Part shown: in pieces, positions 44,277 through 51,708 of the stretch
Position numbering within the stretch: position 1 is the stretch's first letter
Layout of the letters: every line of letters begins with the position of its first letter
Source of the DNA: Pseudomonadota bacterium
GTDB taxonomy: Bacteria > Pseudomonadota > Gammaproteobacteria > Halothiobacillales > Halothiobacillaceae
Length of the DNA stretch: 64,000 bases
NCBI GenBank assembly: GCA_021795795.1
Contig: JAJYPA010000002.1
Location: 1-64,000 of the forward strand
Direction of reading: 5' to 3'
The notes under the pieces: model-generated
Seen by the model: only the letters and a program-made list of their open reading frames with translations
What the model was told of the DNA's origin: nothing
Database searches by the model: none
Translations under genes and position numbers: made by a program

Positions 44277-45020
44277 TTAATGGCCTAGATAAACTTCGAT
44301 GACGCGCTCATCCGACTGCACCTGTTCCATGGTTCCCTGTGACAGGATCTTGCCTTGGTGAAGTACAGTGACCTTGTGCGCGATGCGTTTGACGAATTCC
44401 ATGTCGTGTTCGATCACGATGACCGAACGGTCCTGACAGATCCGGTTCAGCAAATCGGCGGTTTGTTCACGCTCCCGCACACTCATACCGGCGACGGGTT
44501 CGTCCAGCATCAGGAGTTCAGGGTCCTGAATGAGCAACATGCCAATCTCCAGCCATTGCTTCTGGCCATGGCTCAGAAGGCCAGCTTCCTTGTCCAGCAG
44601 GTCCGAGAGATAGATCATGTCCGCCACTTCGTGGATGCGTTGATCCACGTCGGCTGTGCGCTTGAACATCAGGGCGCCGAAGACGGTGCGTCCGCGTGGA
44701 AACGAAATTTCCAGGTTCTCGAAAACCGACAGGTTTTCATAAATGGACGGGGTCTGGAATTTACGACCGACACCGGCCCGAACAATCTGGTGTTCGGCCA
44801 TTTTGGTCAGTTCCATGCCCTTGAACTTGATCGAGCCTGAGGTGGCCTTGGTCTTACCGCAGATCATGTCAAGAACGGTGGTCTTCCCAGCCCCGTTGGG
44901 GCCGATCACGACGCGCAACTCGTTCTTGTCCACGTACAGATTCAGGCCATCGACCGCCTTGAATCCATCGAAGGACACCGTCAGGTCTTCAATTGCCAGC
45001 ACGAAATCGGTGTTGCTCAT
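44277..45020 (-). CDS. urtD: Urea/amide ABC transporter ATPase UrtD
   Basis: The product has 247 residues. Walker A GPNGAGKTTVLDMICGKT, the short signature LLSHGQKQWLEIGMLL (SHGQ instead of SGGQ, typical of UrtD) and Walker B LLMLDEPVAGMSVRE are present. It is the LivG-type partner of UrtE. It overlaps the end of urtC by 4 bp and is 16 bp before urtE. The degenerate SHGQ signature is a family trait rather than decay. Confidence 0.92.
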   Translation of the reverse strand: MSNTDFVLAIEDLTVSFDGFKAVDGLNLYVDKNELRVVIGPNGAGKTTVLDMICGKTKATSGSIKFKGMELTKMAEHQIVRAGVGRKFQTPSIYENLSVFENLEISFPRGRTVFGALMFKRTADVDQRIHEVADMIYLSDLLDKEAGLLSHGQKQWLEIGMLLIQDPELLMLDEPVAGMSVREREQTADLLNRICQDRSVIVIEHDMEFVKRIAHKVTVLHQGKILSQGTMEQVQSDERVIEVYLGH

Positions 45021-46171
45021 TCCGCGACCTCCTTCTTCTCACTCAACGCAGCCGATTTAACAGCACTCGACTTGCGGGTGAACTTGTCCAGGAAACGATC
45101 CACCGATGGTTTCAGGTAAGTCTGATACAGACCAGCCAAACCGTTGGGGAAGAACATCACCACACCGATGAACATACCGCCCATCAGAAAGAGCCACAGC
45201 GCCGGGAATGATTCCGAGAACGCCGACTTGCCGTAGTTGACCAGCAAAGCGCCGTAAACCGCACCGATCAGGGACAGACGACCACCGACGGCAGCAAGAA
45301 TGACCATTTCGATGGAAGGCACGATGCCAACGAAGGTGGGCGACATGAAGCCGACCTGCAGCGTGAACATGGCTCCACCGATGGCCGAAATGATCGCTGA
45401 GAGACTGAAGACGAAAATCTTGAAGTTTGACACGTCGTAACCGGAGAATCGGACCCGATCCTCCTTGTCCCGCATCGCGAGCAGCAGGCGCCCGAGTTTC
45501 GACGATAAAATGTAGCGGCAAAGCAGAATCACGCCGACGAGCAGCACCCCGTTGATGTAATAAAGGATGTACTTCGCCGAGTCGGTGTTGATGTTCCAGC
45601 CATGCAGGGTCTTCAAATCGGTAATCCCATTGATACCGCCGGTGTAGCCTTGCTGACCAACAACCAGAATCGTCAGGATGGCCGCAATTGCCTGCGTGAT
45701 AATCGCGAAATACACCCCGCCCACGCGCCGCTTGAACATGGCCGCGCCAACAATATAGGCAAGCACAGCAGGCACGACGAAAATCGCCAGGATCGTGAAC
45801 GGCAGGCTATGGAAGGGTTCCCAGAAAAGGGGCAACTGGGTGATCTGATTCCAGTCCATGAAATCCGGGATACCCGGTGTCGTTTGCCTTGCGGTACTCG
45901 CCGGATCCGAAGCTTCCAGCTTCAGATACATGGCCATGCAATAACCACCCACGCCGAAGAAGATTCCCTGACCCAGGCTCAGAATGCCCGCGTGTCCCCA
46001 GAGCATGACCAAACTGACCGCCGCAAAAGCATAGGTCAGGTACTTGCCCACGTTATTGAGGCGGTAAATATCCAGAAACACGGGCAAAATGATAAAAATC
46101 AGCAAGGCGAGCAACAGGAGCCCGATCGCGCCCTGCCGTCCACCCAACCATCTGTCATAAAAAGTATTCAT
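45017..46171 (-). CDS. urtC: Urea/amide ABC transporter permease UrtC
   Basis: The product has 384 residues and about ten hydrophobic segments. The LivM-type pattern is seen in the N-terminal LSLGQGIFFGVGGYCMAMYLKL and the EAA-like stretch DKEDRVRFSGYDVSNFKIFVF. FGVGGYCMAMYL is characteristic of UrtC, which also has a longer loop after the second segment than LivM. It forms the membrane channel with UrtB. The gene starts 10 bp after urtB and overlaps urtD. Confidence 0.92.
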   Translation of the reverse strand: MNTFYDRWLGGRQGAIGLLLLALLIFIILPVFLDIYRLNNVGKYLTYAFAAVSLVMLWGHAGILSLGQGIFFGVGGYCMAMYLKLEASDPASTARQTTPGIPDFMDWNQITQLPLFWEPFHSLPFTILAIFVVPAVLAYIVGAAMFKRRVGGVYFAIITQAIAAILTILVVGQQGYTGGINGITDLKTLHGWNINTDSAKYILYYINGVLLVGVILLCRYILSSKLGRLLLAMRDKEDRVRFSGYDVSNFKIFVFSLSAIISAIGGAMFTLQVGFMSPTFVGIVPSIEMVILAAVGGRLSLIGAVYGALLVNYGKSAFSESFPALWLFLMGGMFIGVVMFFPNGLAGLYQTYLKPSVDRFLDKFTRKSSAVKSAALSEKKEVAE

Positions 46172-46181
46172 GTGCGTGTCC

Positions 46182-47108
46182 TTATTTTCTGACCTTGCTT
46201 GAGAACAGACCTTCGGGCCGAAGCATGAGAATGACGATGATCGCCAACAGCGTGACCACTTTGCCCATGGCGTTCGTCATGAAGAAAGTAAGGATGGACT
46301 GGGCCTGCGAAATGGTGAACGCGGAAGCGACCGTACCCAGCAGACTGGCTGCCCCACCGAAGACAACCACCAGGAACGTATCGACGATATAGGTCGATCC
46401 GCTGGTCGGGCCAGTTGACGCAATCGTCGTGAATGCCGCACCGGCGATTCCCGCGACACCACAACCCACCGCAAACGTCATTCGATCAACCTTTTGGGTG
46501 TTGATCCCCACGGCACCGGCCATTAACCGGTTCTGAGTCGTTGCCCGGACCTTCAGTCCCCAACGTGATTTATGAAGCGCGAGAATGACGACTGCAGTCA
46601 CGACGAGCGTGATGAGCATCACAAACAGACCGTTGATCGGAATATCAATACTAGGTGTTGGTGACCATGAACCCATCAACCAGTCGGGCAATGTTGGGCT
46701 AACCTCACGACCACCGAACACCGAGCGGAAAATCTGTTGCATGATCAGGCTGAGCCCCCACGTGGCAAGCAGCGTGTCCAGTGGTCTCCTGTATAAATGA
46801 CGGATGAGCAGGAATTCGACGAAATACCCCACCGTAAAGGCAATAACAAAGGCAGCGATGATCGCCACCACGAAGTAATAGGCCATGAATCCGGGAAAGT
46901 ACTGTTCTGTAATTTTAGAGATGACATAGATCGAGTAGGCCCCAATCGTCATGAACTCTCCGTGAGCCATATTGATGACGCCCATCTGGCCGAAGATGAT
47001 CGCCAGCCCCAAGGCCATCAACAGCAGTACGCTGAAGAGGCTTAGGCCGGAAAACCCCTGCATCACCAGGATGGACCCTAAATCAGAGAATGAGTATCCA
47101 AACAACAT
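46182..47108 (-). CDS. urtB: Urea/amide ABC transporter permease UrtB
   Basis: The product has 308 residues and about eight membrane helices. The LivH-type signature is clear: GVINMAHGEFMTIGAYS near 42-58 and the EAA loop RATTQNRLMAGAVGINTQKVDRM. It pairs with UrtC in the inner membrane. The signal-peptide-bearing N-terminal extension of some UrtB proteins is missing; this is the short form. It lies 92 bp after urtA. Confidence 0.92.
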   Translation of the reverse strand: MLFGYSFSDLGSILVMQGFSGLSLFSVLLLMALGLAIIFGQMGVINMAHGEFMTIGAYSIYVISKITEQYFPGFMAYYFVVAIIAAFVIAFTVGYFVEFLLIRHLYRRPLDTLLATWGLSLIMQQIFRSVFGGREVSPTLPDWLMGSWSPTPSIDIPINGLFVMLITLVVTAVVILALHKSRWGLKVRATTQNRLMAGAVGINTQKVDRMTFAVGCGVAGIAGAAFTTIASTGPTSGSTYIVDTFLVVVFGGAASLLGTVASAFTISQAQSILTFFMTNAMGKVVTLLAIIVILMLRPEGLFSSKVRK

Positions 47109-47200
47109 GGAAGTTGCTCCTGTCTAAAATTGCATAGGGAGTGGGTTACGCCCTGATCAGTTGAAGCCGACCAGAACGCCACTCACCCGGCCGCTTTTGC

Positions 47201-48445
47201 TCAGTAACCTTTCGGGAACGGATTCGGCATGATGTACGGTGAGGTGTAGACGATGTCTGCCTGACCATCGTCACGCCATTCGCCGATACGCAGACGGGTC
47301 TTCAGGTGATGGTTCGGCTCGAGGTAAACCATGCCTTCCGGTGCGTCGAAGGTGATCGTGCCGCTTTCTTCAGCCTTCACTACCTTGTCGGTATCGAAGC
47401 TGCCCGCTTTCTCGACAGCAGCCTTCCACAACCACGGGCCTTCATAAGCAGCCTGGGTTACGTCACCGATCGGCGCATCAGCACCCCAGCGTTTCTTGAA
47501 CGCAGCAACGAATACCTTGTTTTCGGGCGTATCCAGAGACTGGAAATACTTCATCGCGGAGTAGAAGCCTTTGAGGTTTTCACCACCGATGCCCTGGGCT
47601 TCGTCTTCAGTGACAGACAAGGTCAGCAGCGTCTGCTTGCTGCCGTTAATGCCGGCCGCCTTGAGCTGCTTGAACCAGGCCACGTTTGAACCGCCAACCA
47701 CAGCGGCATAAATGACATCTGGCTTCTTCAGACGGATCTTGTTGATGGTTGAACCGAACTGGGTGCTGCCCAACGCGGCGTATTCCTCACCCACCACCTT
47801 GCCGTGCAATACGGTTTCAATGTATTTGCGCGCCAGTTTCATCGTTGTACGTGGCCAGATGTAGTCAGAACCGATCAGATAGAAGGTCTTGGCGTTCTTG
47901 TTCTTGGCCACCCAATCTAGGCCGGCAAATACCTGTTGAGTCGCTTCCTGGCCGGTGTAGACCACATTCTTCGACTGCTCCAGTCCTTCGTAGAAAGTCG
48001 GGTAGTACAGCAGGCCGTTATCACGCTCCAGTACGGGAAGAACCGCCTTACGGGATGCTGATGTCCAGCAACCGAAAATGGCGGCCACATGGTTTTCTTC
48101 CAACAACTTCTTGGCTTTCTCAGCGAAGGTAGGCCAGTCACTGGCACCGTCTTCCTGGATGTACTTGATCTGGCGTCCCAACACACCTCCCTGCGCATTG
48201 ATCTGTTCAATCGCCAGCTTCTCGGCTTCCTGAGCACCCGTTTCACTGATTGCCATCGTGCCTGTCAGTGAATGGAGAATGCCCACGGTGACCGTATCGT
48301 CGGTCACAGCAAGACCAGTTGTGTCCACCTCAGCGGTTGGAGGACCAGCATAAACGGCAGACGCAATGAGTACTGACGAAAGCGCCAGACCCTGGATCGC
48401 AGCTCGTACGCTGCGCCAAACTTTAGAATCGGTCTTATTAATCAT
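47201..48445 (-). CDS. urtA: Urea/short-chain amide substrate-binding protein UrtA (FmdD-like)
   Basis: The product has 414 residues. A long signal peptide (to about residue 33, SAVYA) targets it to the periplasm. The mature part is the type I periplasmic-binding fold of the UrtA/FmdD group: VTVGILHSLTGTMAISETG, GGVLGRQIKYIQEDGASDW, AIFGCWTSASRKAVLPV, YYPTFYEGLEQSKNVVYTG. The family binds urea or short amides such as formamide. Divergent fmdA and downstream amiE make amides likely ligands alongside urea; no urease is in the window. A sigma-54 promoter lies about 80 bp upstream. Confidence 0.93.
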   Translation of the reverse strand: MINKTDSKVWRSVRAAIQGLALSSVLIASAVYAGPPTAEVDTTGLAVTDDTVTVGILHSLTGTMAISETGAQEAEKLAIEQINAQGGVLGRQIKYIQEDGASDWPTFAEKAKKLLEENHVAAIFGCWTSASRKAVLPVLERDNGLLYYPTFYEGLEQSKNVVYTGQEATQQVFAGLDWVAKNKNAKTFYLIGSDYIWPRTTMKLARKYIETVLHGKVVGEEYAALGSTQFGSTINKIRLKKPDVIYAAVVGGSNVAWFKQLKAAGINGSKQTLLTLSVTEDEAQGIGGENLKGFYSAMKYFQSLDTPENKVFVAAFKKRWGADAPIGDVTQAAYEGPWLWKAAVEKAGSFDTDKVVKAEESGTITFDAPEGMVYLEPNHHLKTRLRIGEWRDDGQADIVYTSPYIMPNPFPKGY

Positions 48446-48523
48446 GGTTGCTCCTTAAAATCTCACCTGGACGTTTTACCTTGCTACAAGGACCAAAGGG
48501 AAAATCCCTCCAATAAGCACTAT

Positions 48524-48539
48524 TGCAGGAAACGTGCCA
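48524..48539 (-). promoter_or_regulatory. Sigma-54 promoter of the urtABCDE series
   Basis: On the minus strand TGGCACGTTTCCTGCA, with the required GG and GC exactly 10 bp apart and TGGCACG matching consensus. It is about 80 bp before the urtA ATG. Confidence 0.83.
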
Positions 48540-48828
48540 GAATAATAAGACACAAATTAAAACAAAAATAAATACACAACCCACATATATCGGCACATTA
48601 ACAAAAACCTTTCCCAGGTAATATTCGGCAATGGAATAACTGGACATTCAATGAGTTACAAAGATGAATTTGATTAAATTATCATCAAACCAGAATCAAT
48701 AATCCACGATAAAAACTAGAAGCGTAAACAATTAAAACCAAGAAAATATCCAATGTATTTCCTTTAAGATCATATATTTATAAAGGTTACACACCAAGAA
48801 CTCCTTGTCAATATGATCAAACACAAAT

Positions 48829-48840
48829 TGTAATGTTACA
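48829..48840. promoter_or_regulatory. Palindrome TGTAATGTTACA
   Basis: Twelve bases with TGTAA and TTACA arms, in the urtA/fmdA divergent region close to two other palindromes. It could be a weak activator half-site pair. Confidence 0.35.
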
Positions 48841-48844
48841 TTTC

Positions 48845-48864
48845 GTTCCAATTTGAATTGGAAC
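48845..48864. promoter_or_regulatory. 20-bp palindromic operator GTTCCAATTTGAATTGGAAC
   Basis: Perfect 9-bp arms around TG. It lies 92 bp upstream of the fmdA sigma-54 promoter and about 300 bp from the urtA promoter, in an AT-rich region. Such strong symmetry in this setting suggests a dimeric activator or repressor. Confidence 0.55.
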
Positions 48865-48871
48865 AAATGAT

Positions 48872-48887
48872 TGTCATGACAAAAACA
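48872..48887. promoter_or_regulatory. NifA-type upstream activator site TGT-N10-ACA
   Basis: TGTCATGACAAAAACA fits the NifA enhancer consensus TGT-N10-ACA. It is 68 bp upstream of the fmdA promoter (and about 330 bp from the urtA one). The motif is symmetric, so it could serve both directions. A NifA-like gene is at 28239. Confidence 0.55.
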
Positions 48888-48954
48888 TTACATTCGCCAT
48901 CACCACAAATTAAATTCATGGTGATTAATAGGAAAACAAAGGATAAACATAAGT

Positions 48955-48970
48955 TGGCACGGGATGTGCA
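48955..48970 (+). promoter_or_regulatory. Sigma-54 promoter of fmdA
   Basis: TGGCACGGGATGTGCA: GG (48956-48957), 10 bp, GC (48968-48969). Only the base before TGC departs from the TTGCA consensus. The predicted transcript has a leader of about 140 nt. Confidence 0.83.
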
Positions 48971-49048
48971 ATATTCCTTTGAGCTCTAAAGTTGCATTAT
49001 TTCAAATTTATTAATTAGGAATGGATCAACCGAAGGCAATAATATCAA

Positions 49049-49064
49049 TACGTCAATTAACGTA
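49049..49064. promoter_or_regulatory. 7-2-7 heptamer pair TACGTCA-AT-TAACGTA
   Basis: Two inverted heptamers (TACGTCA and, on the other strand, TACGTTA) 2 bp apart, closely like the site at 30417-30432. It is between the sigma-54 promoter and fmdA, so it might repress that promoter or serve a second one. CAATTAACGTAATTG here is also a short palindrome. Confidence 0.5.
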
Positions 49065-49122
49065 ATTGGCTTATTGATTTACAGACGGGCCACGCCAAAA
49101 TAATTTCAAGGGGATTAGCACA

Positions 49123-50358
49123 ATGGCAAAGAAACTTATAGAAATTGATTTTTCACAACCACCGGAAGCACACGATTGCATTCACAATCGTTGGCACCCG
49201 GACATCCCCATGTATGCATGGGTGAAGCCGGGTGAAGATTTCGTTCTAGAGTGCATGGATTGGACCGGCGGCCAGATCAACAACAACAACTCTGCCGACG
49301 ATGTCCGTGATGTGGATTTGACCAAAGTTCATTACCTCAGTGGTCCCATCGGTGTGGAGGGTGCCGAGCCGGGCGACCTGCTGGTAGTTGATATCCTCGA
49401 CATCGGCACACTGGAACAATTCCAGTGGGGTTTTAATGGCATTTTCGCCAAAGAAAATGGCGGTGGCTTCCTGACCGAACATTACCCGGATGCACGCAAA
49501 TCGATCTGGGATTTCAATGGCATTTATACATCCTCTCGCCACGTGCCCGGTGTGAACTTCGCGGGCATCATGCACCCGGGTCTGATCGGTTGCCTACCCT
49601 CCAAAGAATTGCTGAACGAATGGAACAAACGTGAAGCTGCCCTGATCGCGACCGATCCTGACCGGGTTCCTCCGCTGGCCGCCCCACCCTGTGCAGGTAC
49701 CGCACACATGGGCCAACTCAAAGGTGATGCGGCGAAAGTCGCCGCACTCGAAGGTGCGCGCACCGTTCCGCCACGTGAACACGGCGGCAATTGCGACATC
49801 AAGGATCTCACCAAAGGCTCCCGTGTCTTTTTCCCTGTCTATGTTAAGGGCGCTGGTCTTTCAATGGGCGATCTGCACTTCTCGCAGGGTGATGGTGAAA
49901 TCACATTCTGTGGTGCCATCGAGATGGCCGGATGGATTCATATCCGAGTCAGCATCATCAAGGATGGTGTTGCCAAATACGCGGTCAAAAACCCGATCTT
50001 CAAGCCGAGCCCACTGCAGCCAAACTACCAGAACCACTTGATCTTCGAAGGTATTTCCGTAGATGAATCTGGCAAACAGCACTATCTGGATGCTCATGTT
50101 TCCTACCGCCAGGCCTGCCTGAACGCGATCGAATACCTGAAGAAATTCGGCTACACCGGCGCCCAGGCCTATTCGATCCTTGGCACAGCACCTGTACAGG
50201 GGCACATCAGCGGCATCGTCGACATACCGAATGTCTGCGCAACGCTCTTCCTGCCGACAGAGATCTTCAATTTCAACATTGACCCATGCGCCGAAGGCCC
50301 GACCAAGTACATCAAGGCTAACGAGGATGTGCCGGTTTCCTACTGGGCAGATAAATAA
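49123..50358 (+). CDS. fmdA: Formamidase FmdA (acetamidase/formamidase family)
   Basis: The product has 411 residues. Family landmarks: HNRWHPDIPMYAWVKPGEDF, DWTGGQINNNNSADDVRDVDL, HYLSGPIGVEGAEPGDLLVVDILDIG, HPGLIGCLPSKELL and HGGNCDIKDLTKGSRVFFPVYV. It matches the Methylophilus formamidase in length. This family is unrelated to the nitrilase-type AmiF at 39808, so two fold types make formate and ammonia from formamide here. A sigma-54 promoter and NifA-type site lie upstream. The start follows AAGGGG at a usual distance. Confidence 0.96.
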   Translation: MAKKLIEIDFSQPPEAHDCIHNRWHPDIPMYAWVKPGEDFVLECMDWTGGQINNNNSADDVRDVDLTKVHYLSGPIGVEGAEPGDLLVVDILDIGTLEQFQWGFNGIFAKENGGGFLTEHYPDARKSIWDFNGIYTSSRHVPGVNFAGIMHPGLIGCLPSKELLNEWNKREAALIATDPDRVPPLAAPPCAGTAHMGQLKGDAAKVAALEGARTVPPREHGGNCDIKDLTKGSRVFFPVYVKGAGLSMGDLHFSQGDGEITFCGAIEMAGWIHIRVSIIKDGVAKYAVKNPIFKPSPLQPNYQNHLIFEGISVDESGKQHYLDAHVSYRQACLNAIEYLKKFGYTGAQAYSILGTAPVQGHISGIVDIPNVCATLFLPTEIFNFNIDPCAEGPTKYIKANEDVPVSYWADK

Positions 50359-50429
50359 CCCCCGCTCTTAGGATCTGTTCGAAATAGATCCGAAGATCCA
50401 TGTATCCCATTGTTTTCACGGAGGGTGAA

Positions 50430-50765
50430 ATGCCCATTTATGAGTATCACTGCAAAAACTGTGACCACGTGTTCGAGGAAATGCGCCCCATGGCCCAGTA
50501 CCAGGAGCCGTGCGCATGCCCCATGTGCGATCACGACGCGGGAAGGGTTGTCCTATCTGCTCCGAGACTGAACGACATGAAGGCCAGCGTCCGTCAGGCC
50601 CATCAAGTCAATGAACGAAGTGCCCATGAACCGAGATCAACGGCACGGCACCAATGCGGGCCGGGCTGCAACCATTCCAGTACCCCCACCAAGACCACGA
50701 CAACCAAAGGAGGTCCTCACCTAAAAATGCAACAGGGCAAACGCCCATGGATGATCGGACACTGA
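50430..50765 (+). CDS. fmdB: FmdB-family zinc-ribbon protein
   Basis: The product has 111 residues from MPIYEYHCKNC, with GGAGGG upstream; an earlier in-frame ATG at 50400 lacks this. The zinc ribbon is CKNC...CPMC (residues 8-40), and the rest is polar and Thr-rich with a second small Cys/His patch (HQCGPGCNH) near residue 75. FmdB proteins accompany formamidase genes and may help transcription or assembly; the role is not settled. It follows fmdA by 71 bp. Confidence 0.92.
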   Translation: MPIYEYHCKNCDHVFEEMRPMAQYQEPCACPMCDHDAGRVVLSAPRLNDMKASVRQAHQVNERSAHEPRSTARHQCGPGCNHSSTPTKTTTTKGGPHLKMQQGKRPWMIGH

Positions 50766-50856
50766 AGATTTTGTGGCTTGATACCCAAGACCACAGATTC
50801 AAAACCATTTTTTGACAACCCTGAAACTACTATCGTCCCTAAGGAGCTTATGTAAC

Positions 50857-51582
50857 ATGAAAAAGAACATCTTATCGCTACTCGCAGTAGCAACTGCAAT
50901 GAGCATGCCGCTGGTTAGCACAGCTGTCCAAGCCGATACGTTTACCGGCAACATCAACGCCGCTTCGAAATATATTCTTCGAGGTATTACTAATTCGCCG
51001 GAAGATGACAATGCTGCATTGCAAGGTGGATTTGACTATGCACTTGACAATGGCCTTTACGTTGGTTACTGGGGTTCGTCTCTTGGGTATTCTGATCCGG
51101 GTAAATCCAATGGCTTCGAAAATGACTTCTATGGCGGTTACAACGGAAGTATTGGTGACTTCCATTATGGCGTCGGCGTCGTTCAATACGCCTACGTCAA
51201 CATCTCCAACTCGAATGGCATTGAAGGCTACGGCAGCGTCGGTTATGGCCCCGTCACCTTTGGCGCCAAGACACTGTTGAAAGATGTAGTCTGGGGCAAC
51301 AAGGGTGACACCTTCTGGACCCTCGATTACAGCGCTGCTTTGCCAAAGGACTTCAAGTTCGGTACAACGATCGGCTATTACACCTACAAGAATAGCGGCA
51401 CGTACATTGCATCAACCCCGGAGAAAAACGCCTTCCGTTATGCAGATATCAACCTATCTCATCCGATCGGCAAAACAGGGGCAAACGTTAGCATGCACTA
51501 CATTATCGGCGGCAAGGATCGCAATGGCACTAAGCAAAAGAACGCCATTTTCTTCAACCTGGGCTACAACTTCGACATCTGA
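50857..51582 (+). CDS. TorF-family putative outer-membrane porin
   Basis: The product has 241 residues from MKKNILSLLAVATAM, with AAGGAG upstream. A Sec signal ends near AVQA. The mature part is beta-barrel-like, rich in aromatic and Gly strands (FTGNINAASKYILRGITNSPED, ALDNGLYVGYWGSSLGYSDPG), and ends in an aromatic-rich C-terminus (NLGYNFDI). It belongs to the TorF (Gcw_chp) family, often beside small-molecule uptake genes. Downstream of fmdAB it probably lets amides or urea cross the outer membrane. Confidence 0.85.
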   Translation: MKKNILSLLAVATAMSMPLVSTAVQADTFTGNINAASKYILRGITNSPEDDNAALQGGFDYALDNGLYVGYWGSSLGYSDPGKSNGFENDFYGGYNGSIGDFHYGVGVVQYAYVNISNSNGIEGYGSVGYGPVTFGAKTLLKDVVWGNKGDTFWTLDYSAALPKDFKFGTTIGYYTYKNSGTYIASTPEKNAFRYADINLSHPIGKTGANVSMHYIIGGKDRNGTKQKNAIFFNLGYNFDI

Positions 51583-51616
51583 TTACTTAACGAGTGATTC
51601 TGTCCCGGTTATCTGA

Positions 51617-51647
51617 ATGCCACGCTCCCATCAACAGGGCGTGGCAT
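51617..51647. repeat. Hairpin after the porin gene
   Basis: ATGCCACGC and GCGTGGCAT pair as 9-bp arms around a 13-nt loop, just past the porin stop. No T run follows, so it may protect the 3' end rather than terminate alone. Confidence 0.5.
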
Positions 51648-51650
51648 CAT

Positions 51651-51708
51651 CACATTAGGGAGGGTCTGCATTTATGCGTTCCTTCCCTAATGTGGTTTGC
51701 CTTTTTTA
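51651..51708. terminator. Bidirectional terminator between porin and DedA-PAP2 genes
   Basis: CACATTAGGGA (51651-51661) pairs with TCCCTAATGTG (51684-51694), followed by a T-rich stretch on the plus strand. It abuts the stop of the convergent gene, so it should terminate transcripts from both sides. Confidence 0.75.

Noticed and set aside
48446..49122. Guanidine (ykkC) riboswitch before the urt genes
   Set aside because: The region is AT-rich and lacks the conserved ykkC core motifs; sigma-54 and palindromic sites explain it better.
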